Origin: Gammaproteobacteria bacterium
GTDB taxonomy: Bacteria; Pseudomonadota; Gammaproteobacteria; DSM-19610
Length of the DNA stretch: 37,014 bases
Reading direction: 5' to 3'
Assembly (NCBI GenBank): GCA_011374975.1
Contig: DRNU01000230.1
Coordinates: forward strand, 1 to 37,014
The first letter of the stretch is position 1; each line of letters opens with the position of its first letter. This document shows positions 24,666 through 33,511 of this stretch, one piece after another. The notes under the pieces were generated by a model, which did no database searches, was not told the origin of the DNA, and worked only from the letters and a program-made list of their open reading frames with translations. The position numbers were made by a program, and so were the translations under genes.

Positions 24666-25141
24666 TAGGGGCGGTCGCGGATTTTCAGGCGGAAGAACAG
24701 CGGCGACAGGAATACGTCACTGGCGAAGAAAAGCACCACCACGGCAACGATCTGCAGCACCGTCAGTTCCAGCAACGGCTGGCAGACCAGCAGCGGCAGC
24801 AGGACTTCCGGTATCTGGTCCAGCCCTGTCGCCCGGCTGCTCGGCGCCAGCTTCATGCGCCGCTTGCTGAAACTGGACAACAGGTCACCGGTCAGGCTTG
24901 CGGCCCCGAACAGGGCGCCGATCTCCCAGCCCAGTTCCATCAGCCAGGCACCTGCGCTGGTCACAGGCACCGCGACCACGATTCCGCGCAGGGTTTTCGA
25001 GCGGCCGAACAGCGGCTGACCGTCAATAAAACGTAAGCCACCGTCGACCGGCCGGCTAAAACGCTGCCCCAGCAGGCGCTTTACGAGTACCGGCGTACCG
25101 TTGGCCAGCAATGCAAGCATCAGCAGCTTGAGCGTCAGCAT
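24662..25141 (-). CDS. CarS-like (CDP-archaeol synthase family) membrane CTP transferase
   Basis: This 159-residue integral membrane protein has several hydrophobic helices. Its cytoplasmic motif DGGLRFIDGQPLFGRSKTLRG (positions about 33-53) matches the DUF46/CarS family, which transfers CMP from CTP to a lipid alcohol phosphate. Archaeal CarS makes CDP-archaeol; bacterial members have uncertain substrates, perhaps an unusual polar lipid or CDP-alcohol. It is convergent with the metallophosphoesterase, a pairing that may reflect lipid phosphate metabolism but could be chance. Confidence 0.75.
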   Translation of the reverse strand: MLTLKLLMLALLANGTPVLVKRLLGQRFSRPVDGGLRFIDGQPLFGRSKTLRGIVVAVPVTSAGAWLMELGWEIGALFGAASLTGDLLSSFSKRRMKLAPSSRATGLDQIPEVLLPLLVCQPLLELTVLQIVAVVVLFFASDVFLSPLFFRLKIRDRPY

Positions 25142-25259
25142 CTGTCATCCCCTGCAAGGGATCTGCCCCGAAGATCCATTACCAAACAATACGGATGTTC
25201 GTGCTAGAATCCTATCCCCGTTTTCGGATCATGTATTATTTGGAGGTCCCGCACCTGCT

Positions 25260-25958
25260 GTGTTACGCATTACGGTCATGAATACCAAGGGCGGCTGTGG
25301 CAAGACCACGGTAGCCACCAACCTCGCCAGCTACTGCGCAGCGCAGGGCTACGGCACTGCCCTGCTGGATTACGACCGCCAGGCCTCGTGCAGCCGCTGG
25401 CTGAAAGAGCGCAAAAACGGACGCCCCTTTATCCACGGCATCGCCGCCTACGCCCCACCGCGCGAGGGAACGACACGCGCCTGGCAGATGCAGTTGCCGG
25501 CCGATACGCAGTATGTCATCACCGACACACCCGCCGGCTACGAGACCTACAATATCGAGGATCGTGTGGCAGGGACAGATGTTATCCTGATCCCGGTGCT
25601 GCCCTCCTCCATCGACATTCACTCCACCGCCGACTTCATCCGCGACCTGTTATTGATCGGCAAGGCACGCGCCCTCAACAAGCGGCTGGCAATCATCACC
25701 AACCGCACGCGCATCCGTACCAAAGCCGTGGAAAAACTGGAGCGTTTCCTGCAAAGCCTCGACATCCCGGTCATTGCCCGCATCCGGGACACCCAGCACT
25801 ACGTCAGTGCCGCCGAAAGAGGCCTTGGGATACATGAACTGTCGGAGCGCGACGCGCAGAAAGACATCGCAACCTGGAAAGAACTGCTTGACTGGCTCAA
25901 CAACGCGCAGGCACAGCCCGGCAGTAGCCAGCAGGAACTTCGCAACTGCTCAGGCTAG
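25260..25958 (+). CDS. Orphan ParA/MinD-family ATPase
   Basis: This 232-residue P-loop ATPase has the deviant Walker A KGGCGKTT near the N terminus, the switch segment LLDYDRQASCSRWL and Walker B-like VITDTPAGY. Such proteins position chromosomes, plasmids or protein assemblies on the nucleoid or membrane. No parB-like or cargo gene lies next to it, so it is an orphan. I chose the GTG at 25260 because a GGAGG precedes it (13-base spacing, a little long) and no in-frame ATG exists before the Walker motif. Confidence 0.85.
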   Translation: MLRITVMNTKGGCGKTTVATNLASYCAAQGYGTALLDYDRQASCSRWLKERKNGRPFIHGIAAYAPPREGTTRAWQMQLPADTQYVITDTPAGYETYNIEDRVAGTDVILIPVLPSSIDIHSTADFIRDLLLIGKARALNKRLAIITNRTRIRTKAVEKLERFLQSLDIPVIARIRDTQHYVSAAERGLGIHELSERDAQKDIATWKELLDWLNNAQAQPGSSQQELRNCSG

Positions 25959-25988
25959 AGACTGGTTCACCCGGCGTCAAAGACCAGA

Positions 25989-26609
25989 CTATGCGCCACA
26001 CCCGGGCTTGGTCGTTGCGACCCGCTCAGCAATCGCCTGGCTGAGCTTTGCAACTGCGTGGCTCATGGCGCTGACGAATTCCGGGTAACCCGGACCCGCA
26101 GGCTTTTCATCGAAACGAAAACGCTCTACGGCAAGCTCACAGCCTTGAGTACCATCTATCAGCCGCCAGACCCCCTCGAACCTGGCTACATTGCCCACTT
26201 CGCCGTCAAAGCGGAAAACCTGTACGGTAACCTGGAAATCCGGTTTATCCCGGCTCGACCAGGGATGCAGCAGAACACTGTCGGTGTTCAAACGGCTCAT
26301 CAGGTTCTGCACCAGCACCCGGCTCAGGCCACGGTTCAGGTCGCCACCCCAGCGATCGAATTCCGACATTTCCAGCCGGTTGGATTGCGGACGCGTGACA
26401 ATCTGCGGCCGGTCAAAAATGTCGGGCATGGAAACCGGGCCCAGTCCCACGCTGAGAGGCCCGGCTGACGGGGTACGCCCGCTGACCGGAGTTCCGGGCT
26501 CTGCATTCAGGACGTAGAACTCGGCGGGCCGCGAAGCACCACCAATACTGCAACCGGCCTGTAACAGTACCAGCATGACTATCAACAGGTAATTTTTTCG
26601 CATCATCAT
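25989..26609 (-). CDS. pqiC: PqiC-like outer-membrane lipoprotein (ABC-type transport auxiliary)
   Basis: This 206-residue lipoprotein has lipobox LQAGC (Cys20). The mature part has PAEFYVLNAEPG at the start and the PDIFDRPQIVTR, RWGGDLNRGLSRVLVQNL and PDFQVTVQVFRFDG segments of the PqiC/YmbA family. It anchors the PqiB tunnel at the outer membrane for lipid transfer. The gene follows pqiB by seven bases. An AGGA ribosome binding site favours the first of three consecutive ATGs. Confidence 0.9.
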   Translation of the reverse strand: MMMRKNYLLIVMLVLLQAGCSIGGASRPAEFYVLNAEPGTPVSGRTPSAGPLSVGLGPVSMPDIFDRPQIVTRPQSNRLEMSEFDRWGGDLNRGLSRVLVQNLMSRLNTDSVLLHPWSSRDKPDFQVTVQVFRFDGEVGNVARFEGVWRLIDGTQGCELAVERFRFDEKPAGPGYPEFVSAMSHAVAKLSQAIAERVATTKPGCGA

Positions 26610-26616
26610 TCAGTCC

Positions 26617-28257
26617 TCAGGGCGTGTTCTTGCCTTTTATCAATGCTTCCGGGTGTCGCTCCAGGTACTCCGCCATCACCCGCAGCGAACGCGCCGCTGC
26701 GCTGATCTCTTTCAGTGCGCTCTGCAACTCGCTTCCGATTTCACCGTCAGCCGAGGTACTCGCTTCCAGGGTCGCCATCGCGCTGTGTGCCGACTTCAGC
26801 GTTACCAGCAATTCCGCGCTCAACTCCGGCATGTCCTTCTCCAGCGTGTCAGCCAGACGGGTCGTGGAGACCATCAGCGCATTGAGATTTTCCAGGGTGC
26901 CGTGAAGGTCAGCCTTCTCCACCCGGTCCAGGATGTTGTTAACACTGGCGATAATGCCTTCCAGCGAATTAGGCAGCGTAGGTATCTCGGGATACTGGCC
27001 GCTCCTGACCAGGGCCGCAGGCTCTGCATCGGGGAAATAATCCATCTCGACAAACAACTGCCCGGTAATCAGACTCCCGGTCTGCAAACGCGCCCGTAAC
27101 CCGCGCTTCACCAGTACCGCGATCCGCGAGAGGGGATCCTTTTCAAATTCGCCGGTCGCATCTTCCTGCGGCTCCAACTGGTCAACATCCCGGTAAGCCT
27201 GGGCACGTTGGGGCTCTATATCGATCAGGACAACCGGTATATCGATACCCGGGTTATGCGGATCGGCCCCCAGTTCGATGGACTTCACCGTACCGATACG
27301 GAGGCCGCGATACTCCACCGGTGCCCCGATATTCAGACCGCGAACCGTGCCATCGAATTTCAGCGCGAAGGTCACTATTTCGGTAATGGGCCGTTCCAGT
27401 GCCTTGGCGCGGTTATCAAACAGTTCAAATACCGTATTTTCCGTTGCCAGGGGCGTGTCAAGAAATTCAGGGAGCGTCTCAAAGGCGACGCCGCCACTCA
27501 ATAACGCAACCAGGGATTCCATTTCAAGTTTGGCACCCGAGGCACCCATGGACATGGTTATGCCGCCCACGTTCCAGAAATAGGTCCCCGTATGCACGTA
27601 TTTGTCATAGGGAGCCTGTACAAATACGCCGATATCGACATAGCTGTAATCATCCGCCAGTTTGAAATCGGTAATCTCCCCGATGTCGAACTGACGGAAA
27701 TACACCGGTGCACCAATCGAAATGGAGCCCAGCGTATCAGCGCGCAGGCGGAACTTCGTGCCTTCCTTGTCGATGGTGACAATGGGCGGCCTCTCCAGCC
27801 CGATATAGGACTTCGCGGCTTTCCCCTCGGTACTGGGTTCAAACTCGATATAGGCACCACTGAACAGGGTACCAAGGCCGCTGATCCCACCGGCCCCGAT
27901 ACGGGGTTTTACAACCCAGAAGCGGCTTTTTTCCGTCAGGTATCCCTCGGTTCCGGCCAGCATCGTAACTGTCAGCTGTACGGCTTTCAGGTCCTCGGTA
28001 AAATCCACCTTGTTCACGGTGCCAACGGTCACGTCCCGGAATTTTACCTGGGTCTTGCCCTGCTCGATCCCTTCGGCAGTACGGAACCGTATCGTTATCT
28101 CCGGCCCCTTTTCCGATTCGGTTTTGTAAAACAGCCAGCCACCGACCAGCAATGCAACCAGTGGCAGCAGCCAGACGACAGGAAACCCCTTGTTTTTCTC
28201 GTCGACGATCGCATCAGGCACGCTGTCAAGATCGCCCGGCGGGTTCGGTTCAGCCAT
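26617..28257 (-). CDS. pqiB: PqiB, MCE-domain envelope lipid-transport protein
   Basis: This 546-residue protein has one N-terminal transmembrane anchor (FPVVWLLPLVALLVGGWLF) and three MCE (MlaD-like) domains at about 50-145, 165-270 and 285-405. Each carries the GIEQGKTQVKFRDVTVGTV-like beta pattern. A C-terminal helical region follows (about 420-530) that in E. coli PqiB forms a long tunnel. It carries lipids between the membranes. The start overlaps the end of the second pqiA gene by eight bases. Confidence 0.93.
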   Translation of the reverse strand: MAEPNPPGDLDSVPDAIVDEKNKGFPVVWLLPLVALLVGGWLFYKTESEKGPEITIRFRTAEGIEQGKTQVKFRDVTVGTVNKVDFTEDLKAVQLTVTMLAGTEGYLTEKSRFWVVKPRIGAGGISGLGTLFSGAYIEFEPSTEGKAAKSYIGLERPPIVTIDKEGTKFRLRADTLGSISIGAPVYFRQFDIGEITDFKLADDYSYVDIGVFVQAPYDKYVHTGTYFWNVGGITMSMGASGAKLEMESLVALLSGGVAFETLPEFLDTPLATENTVFELFDNRAKALERPITEIVTFALKFDGTVRGLNIGAPVEYRGLRIGTVKSIELGADPHNPGIDIPVVLIDIEPQRAQAYRDVDQLEPQEDATGEFEKDPLSRIAVLVKRGLRARLQTGSLITGQLFVEMDYFPDAEPAALVRSGQYPEIPTLPNSLEGIIASVNNILDRVEKADLHGTLENLNALMVSTTRLADTLEKDMPELSAELLVTLKSAHSAMATLEASTSADGEIGSELQSALKEISAAARSLRVMAEYLERHPEALIKGKNTP

Positions 28258-28864
28258 TGTCTTCTCCTTGATAATCCCAGATCAGCCGCGGATCGAAATT
28301 CATGGCTGCGAACATGGTCAATATCACAACTGCGGAAAACGCTATGGCGCCCGCGCCCGGCTCTATCGTCGCGACGGCACCTACGTTCACCAGGGCCGCC
28401 AGCAGTGCGACCACAAAAATATCGACCATTGACCAGCGTCCGACCAGCTCGACCACCCGGTACAGGCGGGTACGTTGCAGCCTGCGCCGGTGTGATTTTT
28501 TCTGCACGGTGATCAGCAGATACAACAGCGCCAGCATTTTAAGCAGGGGCACAAGTACACTGGCGATAAACACGATCAGCCCCAGCGGCCAGTCGCCGTG
28601 CGCGAACAGGTAAATAACGCCGCTCATGATGGTGTCGGACTGGGACTTGCCGAAAGAGATAACCGTCATCACCGGGTACAGGTTGGCCGGCAGGTAGGCA
28701 ATAATAGCCGCGATTAAAAGTGCCCAGGTATTATTTAGACTGTTGGGTTTGCGCATGTGCATGGGCGTGCCGCAACGCGGGCAATGCGTGTGACCCGAAG
28801 CCGGCAGGTGCAACAGCAGCCCGCAGGTGTGGCAACTGGCAAGGCCGACGTCCCTGGCCCTCAT
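28250..28864 (-). CDS. pqiA: PqiA-like membrane protein, second half-size copy
   Basis: This 204-residue protein has an N-terminal zinc ribbon (CHTC and CPRC) and four transmembrane helices, including NNTWALLIAAIIAYLPANLYP and GRWSMVDIFVVALLAALV, the PqiA family signatures. E. coli PqiA is about 417 residues with two such units fused. Here they are separate genes, and this is the second. The ATG at 28864 overlaps the stop of the first unit (ATGA), which decides the start over an upstream Met. Confidence 0.9.
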   Translation of the reverse strand: MRARDVGLASCHTCGLLLHLPASGHTHCPRCGTPMHMRKPNSLNNTWALLIAAIIAYLPANLYPVMTVISFGKSQSDTIMSGVIYLFAHGDWPLGLIVFIASVLVPLLKMLALLYLLITVQKKSHRRRLQRTRLYRVVELVGRWSMVDIFVVALLAALVNVGAVATIEPGAGAIAFSAVVILTMFAAMNFDPRLIWDYQGEDNG

Positions 28865-29502
28865 GTCTTTCTCCCCGGAATGCCCAGCTTGTGCCACAAC
28901 AGGTGTGTATCAAACGACGAACTCGCTGCCGCAAACACCACGATCAGGCCCATGAAGGCATACAGGGAGTTCCCGGTATACATGGTCGCCATGTTCCCCA
29001 GTTTCACAAAGGCCACCAGCACACCCAGCATGAACACATCCAGCATCACCCAGGGTTCGAGATGGCCGATCCAGGACAGCAATACCCGCACACCAGGCAA
29101 TGATTTCCGGAAGCGTACGGCCAGCAGAACATATAGACTGCTGGTCATCATCAGTGCCGGTGCCAGAATACTGGTCAGGAAAACCACCACGGCCAGTTCA
29201 CCCATGCCGGCGTTATACATGGCCTGCGAGGCACCGAAAAGCGTAGTGATTTCCTGCCGGCCACCGATTTCCAGCGTCAGGAACGGGAATATATTGGCCA
29301 GCAGCAGCAGTATCAGCGCGGTACTGTACAGGGCAATCGGGCGATCCAGACCCCCTTTGGGATTACGCACCAGCAGCGCACCGCACACATGACAACGCGC
29401 TGCTGCACCAGGGGCCAGTTCAGGAACACGGTGCAGCGCATCGCATTCATGGCAGGCGGTGATTTCAGAGCCGGCAACAATCGGGATTTCGGGTATGCTC
29501 AC
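28861..29502 (-). CDS. pqiA: PqiA-like membrane protein, first half-size copy
   Basis: This 213-residue protein is built like the next gene: zinc ribbon CHEC/CHVC, then four helices with LLLLANIFPFLTLEIGG and WVMLDVFMLGVLVAFVKLG. It heads the pqiA-pqiA-pqiB-pqiC operon. The start is a GTG at 29502, the only in-frame start before the zinc ribbon, and has a poor ribosome binding site. An out-of-frame ATG seven bases upstream opens a 14-codon frame, of doubtful meaning. Confidence 0.88.
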   Translation of the reverse strand: MSIPEIPIVAGSEITACHECDALHRVPELAPGAAARCHVCGALLVRNPKGGLDRPIALYSTALILLLLANIFPFLTLEIGGRQEITTLFGASQAMYNAGMGELAVVVFLTSILAPALMMTSSLYVLLAVRFRKSLPGVRVLLSWIGHLEPWVMLDVFMLGVLVAFVKLGNMATMYTGNSLYAFMGLIVVFAAASSSFDTHLLWHKLGIPGRKT

Positions 29503-29636
29503 AGTGCATAATTATCTACTATTCTCCACACCTGCGCCATACAGGACGCATTTTCACCCTCCCGGCGGGGCTATGGGTATTTCCGATCCGGACAGGTATA
29601 GTTAACTGGCATGCGCACCCTGTTCGTGGAGAAACA

Positions 29637-30401
29637 ATGAAACACATTACCGGCCTGATCATCGCCCTGCTCCTGGCCCTTGCCGCCACCAACCTTGTCC
29701 GCGCCGAAGGCCTCGATATCGTCTACAGCGGAAGGTGGCCGCCTTACGCCGATTCCAGCCTGCCCGGACAGGGCCTGGCAGTAGAACTGGTCACCACTGG
29801 CCTGCAGCGCGCCGGCTATGATACCTTCCTGCACATCGATTCGCTGGACCGTATCCTGGAAGGCGGCAAACTTGGCGTCTACGACGTGTTCGCGACTCCC
29901 TGGTACAGCGATGAGCGTAACCAGTATCTCGACTACAGCAAACCCTACTTGCAGTCCTACATCCGCTTCATCAAGAAAAAGGACACCGAGTTCGAGTTCA
30001 ATGACTTCTCAGACCTGAACGGCATGATGATCGGGGTAGTGGAAAACTACGCCTACGACGAGGAATTCAACCGCTCCCGCAACCTGATCAAGATCGGCGA
30101 ACGCAACCTCATCCAGAACCTGCTGAAACTCACCCAGGGCCGCCTCGACCTGACGCTGGATGATGAACTGGTGCTGGAATACGAAATCAACAAGTACATG
30201 CCGAACAGCATGAAAGACCTGGAGTTCCTGCCCAAACCGCTGGCGGTGCGCGGCATCCATATCGGCGTCAGCCGCGAGAACCCCCACCATGCGAAAATCG
30301 TCGCCGACTTCGACAAAGCCATAGCCGCAATGAAAAAAGACGGCACTTACGACAAGATCATCCAGAAGCACTACGCCTACATCAAGAAACCGGCGCACTA
30401 G
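29637..30401 (+). CDS. Periplasmic solute-binding protein family 3 (amino-acid-binding-like)
   Basis: This 254-residue protein has a signal peptide (to about VRA, residue 22). A type-II periplasmic binding fold follows: LDIVYSGRWPPYADSS, GLAVELVTTGLQRAGY, FATPWYSDERNQYLDYSKPYLQS, and a C-terminal KDGTYDKIIQKHY helix typical of family 3. No permease or ATPase gene is adjacent, so it may feed a distant transporter or act as a sensor-type binding protein. GTGGAG provides the ribosome binding site. Confidence 0.88.
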   Translation: MKHITGLIIALLLALAATNLVRAEGLDIVYSGRWPPYADSSLPGQGLAVELVTTGLQRAGYDTFLHIDSLDRILEGGKLGVYDVFATPWYSDERNQYLDYSKPYLQSYIRFIKKKDTEFEFNDFSDLNGMMIGVVENYAYDEEFNRSRNLIKIGERNLIQNLLKLTQGRLDLTLDDELVLEYEINKYMPNSMKDLEFLPKPLAVRGIHIGVSRENPHHAKIVADFDKAIAAMKKDGTYDKIIQKHYAYIKKPAH

Positions 30402-30424
30402 CCTTTTTACCCGGAGTATTCAAC

Positions 30425-31168
30425 GTGTATAAACGACTGATTGTCTTATTGCCCTGCCTTGTCAGCCCGGGCCTGTATGCTGCCCCCGGGGGCAGCAGCC
30501 CGACCGAAAACACAGCGCCCGCTGCCAGCCACAGGCCTTCGCATTTCTCGCCGGAAAGCATGCAGGGCAGGATCTTCGGTACCGTACTGGAAACGATGGA
30601 TGCCGGTGGCTACACCTATGTCCTGCTCGACACCGGGACGCAGAAGGTCTGGGCCGCGGCCCCGAAGACACCCGTGCGGCGCGGCAGCATGGTGGCGGTC
30701 AGCACGCAGATGCCGATGCGAAACTTCAACAGCAAGGCGCTGAACCGGGAATTCGAGCTGGTCTATTTCACGGACCGTATTATCAAGGATAATCTGGACA
30801 GAAACGCCGCCGCCGGGCCACAGGTCAAGGCCGCGGAACAACCGCCTGCCGACGCCCCCATAGAAGGGATCAGGAAAGCAGACGGCGGCAAGACCATTGC
30901 CGAAATACTGGAACAGAAAAAGGCGCTGGACGGAAAGTCCGTGCGCGTACGTGGCAAGGTCGTCAAATACAGCCGCCAGGTCATGGGCAGGAACTGGATA
31001 CATATCCGCGACAGCAGTACTGCCGACGACCTCACCATCACCACCAATGACTCGGTGAAGGTCGGGGACGTTATCCTTGCCGAGGGGAAAGTCGTCCTGG
31101 ACAGTGATTTCGGCTACGGCTATGTCTACGCCGTGCTGCTGGAAGACAGTAAGGTTACTGTCGAGTAA
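30425..31168 (+). CDS. Exported protein with tandem OB-fold-like domains (NrfJ-like)
   Basis: This 247-residue protein has a signal peptide (to about YAA). Two small beta domains follow: one around GTVLETMDAGGYTYVLLDTG and KVWAAAPKTPVRRGSMV, and a second from GKSVRVRGKVVKYSRQVMGRNW to the end with IHIRDSS and VGDVILAEGKV. The first pattern is that of NrfJ-like/OB-fold periplasmic proteins found near multiheme or copper proteins; the function is not known. The GTG start at 30425 has a GGAG at eight bases. It follows the binding-protein gene by 23 bases and is likely co-transcribed. Confidence 0.75.
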   Translation: MYKRLIVLLPCLVSPGLYAAPGGSSPTENTAPAASHRPSHFSPESMQGRIFGTVLETMDAGGYTYVLLDTGTQKVWAAAPKTPVRRGSMVAVSTQMPMRNFNSKALNREFELVYFTDRIIKDNLDRNAAAGPQVKAAEQPPADAPIEGIRKADGGKTIAEILEQKKALDGKSVRVRGKVVKYSRQVMGRNWIHIRDSSTADDLTITTNDSVKVGDVILAEGKVVLDSDFGYGYVYAVLLEDSKVTVE

Positions 31169-31179
31169 GCACGGCCGGG

Positions 31180-31434
31180 CTATTTGGCCAGCTGGTCGAT
31201 CCGGGCGTCGTTCGCCTCCACCATCGCCCTGGCCTCTTCTGCTGCGGCCCTGGCCTTGCCGGCAAGTTGCGAGGCTGCCAGGGCTTCCTCGCGCGCCCGC
31301 CTGGCCTCTATATTGGCCAGGTGAACCTCTTTGCGTAATGCTTCGATTTCCGAGGTGGTGGCACACCCGCCAAGCCCCGCGACCGCTCCCAGTGAAACCA
31401 GGACTGCGGCTATGCCAATGGTCTTGCGCTTCAT
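31180..31434 (-). CDS. Lpp/OprI-like small alanine-zipper lipoprotein
   Basis: This 84-residue lipoprotein has a lipobox ending LGGC (Cys24). The mature part is a continuous Ala/Glu/Arg-rich heptad helix (about residues 27-84) as in Braun-type lipoproteins that trimerise through an alanine zipper. The C terminus is AK, which could permit peptidoglycan linkage through the terminal Lys. It is convergent with the preceding gene and 11 bases away. Confidence 0.85.
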   Translation of the reverse strand: MKRKTIGIAAVLVSLGAVAGLGGCATTSEIEALRKEVHLANIEARRAREEALAASQLAGKARAAAEEARAMVEANDARIDQLAK

Positions 31435-31490
31435 ACATTACTCCCCTGACTGATACAGCGAGATTACCATTTTATTACACATCCTGCTGC

Positions 31491-32333
31491 TCAGGCAGAT
31501 GACTGCAACGCTTCGGCATGCCAGGCCAGATGTTCACCGATAAAGCTGGCGATAAAGTGATAGCTGTGGTCATAGCCGTCCTGCATACGCAGGGTCAACG
31601 GCAGACCGGCGGTTTCACAGGCCGCCTGCAGGTTGTGCGGAAACAGGTGTTCGGCCAGGAATTCATCGGCCGTACCCTGGTCGATGAGGATGGCCGGCAC
31701 GGTGGCACCGGCCTGAACCAGGCAGGTCGCGTCATACGCCTCCCAGTCTTCCCGATTATCGCCCAGGTAGGCGCTGAAACAGCCTTCGCCCCAGGGACTC
31801 TGCAGCGGGTTACAGATCGGAGCAAACGCCGATACTGAACGGAATTCACCCGGGTTCTTCAGCGCACACACCAGCGCGCCATGGCCGCCCATGGAATGCC
31901 CGCAGACAGACTTCAGCCCCGGCACCACCGGGAAACCGGCCTCGATCAATGCCGGCAACTCTTTCACCACGTAGTCATACATATGGTAATGCTTCGACCA
32001 GGGCTGGCGTGTCGCGTTAACATAGAAACCCGCACCATGACCAAGATCATAGCGATCGGCAGCATCGGGCACCTTGTCGCCGCGCGGGCTGGTATCCGGG
32101 ATGATCAGCGCCAGCCCGAGTTCAGCGGCATAACGTTGCGCGCCGGCCTTGGTGCGGAAATTGTCATCTGTGCAGGTCAGGCCCGACAACCAGTACACAG
32201 CCGGCACCTTGCCGCTTTCAGCCTGCGGCGGCAGGTAAACGGAGAACGTCATGCTGCAATGGCAGCTGTCCGAGTCATGCCGGTAGCGGTTCAGATAGCC
32301 GCCGAATTCCCTGATACTCTCGATCTGTTGCAT
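31491..32333 (-). CDS. fghA: S-formylglutathione hydrolase
   Basis: FghA hydrolyses S-formylglutathione to formate and glutathione, the second step of glutathione-dependent formaldehyde oxidation. The 280-residue alpha/beta hydrolase shows the nucleophile in GHSMGGHG (Ser147), the Asp region DQGTADEF and the catalytic His in DGYDHSYHF. The YWLSGLTCTDDNF segment is typical for the esterase D family. It starts nine bases after adhC, forming a two-gene operon. Confidence 0.95.
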   Translation of the reverse strand: MQQIESIREFGGYLNRYRHDSDSCHCSMTFSVYLPPQAESGKVPAVYWLSGLTCTDDNFRTKAGAQRYAAELGLALIIPDTSPRGDKVPDAADRYDLGHGAGFYVNATRQPWSKHYHMYDYVVKELPALIEAGFPVVPGLKSVCGHSMGGHGALVCALKNPGEFRSVSAFAPICNPLQSPWGEGCFSAYLGDNREDWEAYDATCLVQAGATVPAILIDQGTADEFLAEHLFPHNLQAACETAGLPLTLRMQDGYDHSYHFIASFIGEHLAWHAEALQSSA

Positions 32334-32342
32334 GCGCCCGCC

Positions 32343-33452
32343 CTAGAAAATGATGACCGAACGCACGCTCTTGCCCTCGTGCATCAGGTCGAAAGCCCGG
32401 TTGATGTCGTCCAGCGGCATGGTGTAGGTCACCATGCTGTCCAGTTCGATCTTGCCGTTCATGTAGTTCTCGACGTAACCGGGTAGCTCACTGCGTCCCT
32501 TTACACCGCCGAACGCCGTACCCTTCCAGGTGCGGCCGGTCACCAGCTGGAACGGCCGCGTGCAGATTTCCTGGCCGGCACCGGCGACACCGATAATGGT
32601 GGAGACACCCCAACCGGTACGGGTACACTCCAGCGCATCGCGCATCACAGCTGTGTTGCCGATACATTCAAAGGAGTAATCAACGCCGCCGTTGGTCAGT
32701 TCAACGATGGCCTCGGTCACACCGACGCTCAGGTCCTGCGGGTTAATACAGTCCGTGGCACCCAGCGCTTTCGCCATCTCGAACTTGTCGGGATTGATAT
32801 CGACCGCGATGATGCGCCCGGCCTGCGCCATGACGGCACCCTGTATCACCGACAACCCGATGCCACCCAGGCCGAATACCGCTACCGTGGCACCGGCCTC
32901 CACCTTGGCAGTGTTCAACACCGCGCCGATGCCCGTGGTGACACCGCAGCCCAGCAGGCAGACCTTGTCCAGCGGCGCGGCCGGGTTGATCTTCGCCAGA
33001 GCGATCTCAGGTACCACCGTGTACTCGGCAAAAGTCGAGCACCCCATGTAGTGATAGATCGCCTTGCCGTTCTGCGAGAAACGGCGCGTGCCGTCTGGCA
33101 TGTAGCCGGTCCAGACCGTGGAGGCAATCGACTGGCAGAGGTTGGATTTGGTCGAGTTGCAGTACTCGCAGTCACCGCATTCCGGGATATAGAGCGGGAT
33201 GACGTGGTCGCCGGGTTTCAGGGTCTTGACGCCGGGGCCGCACTCGACCACCTCGCAACCGCCCTCGTGACCGAGTACGCAGGGAAACGCCCCCTCGGGG
33301 TCCTCGCCCGAGAGGGTGAAAGCATCGGTATGGCAAACGCCGCTGGCGACCACCTTGAGCAACACCTCGCCCTCGCGCGGGCCCTCGACGTCGATTTCCT
33401 CGATGGACAGGGGCTGTTTGGGCGCCCAGGCAACGGCAGCTCTTGCTTTCAT
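32343..33452 (-). CDS. adhC: S-(hydroxymethyl)glutathione dehydrogenase (class III alcohol dehydrogenase)
   Basis: This enzyme oxidises the formaldehyde-glutathione adduct with NAD+ and may also reduce S-nitrosoglutathione. The 369-residue protein has the catalytic zinc region [12 protein letters not shown] (Cys40) with GHEGG (His62), the structural zinc cysteines in [15 protein letters not shown] (Cys92, 95, 98, 106) and the Rossmann GLGGIGLSV motif. It is full length and leads the operon with fghA. Confidence 0.97.
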   Translation of the reverse strand: MKARAAVAWAPKQPLSIEEIDVEGPREGEVLLKVVASGVCHTDAFTLSGEDPEGAFPCVLGHEGGCEVVECGPGVKTLKPGDHVIPLYIPECGDCEYCNSTKSNLCQSIASTVWTGYMPDGTRRFSQNGKAIYHYMGCSTFAEYTVVPEIALAKINPAAPLDKVCLLGCGVTTGIGAVLNTAKVEAGATVAVFGLGGIGLSVIQGAVMAQAGRIIAVDINPDKFEMAKALGATDCINPQDLSVGVTEAIVELTNGGVDYSFECIGNTAVMRDALECTRTGWGVSTIIGVAGAGQEICTRPFQLVTGRTWKGTAFGGVKGRSELPGYVENYMNGKIELDSMVTYTMPLDDINRAFDLMHEGKSVRSVIIF

Positions 33453-33511
33453 GCGACTTCCTCATACTCGATGGTTGATTTTGAGGGCGCCTACACTAGC
33501 GGATTTACCGG

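Noticed and set aside
29490-29510. 14-codon leader ORF overlapping the first pqiA GTG start
   Set aside because: No ribosome binding site and no plausible function; most likely chance.
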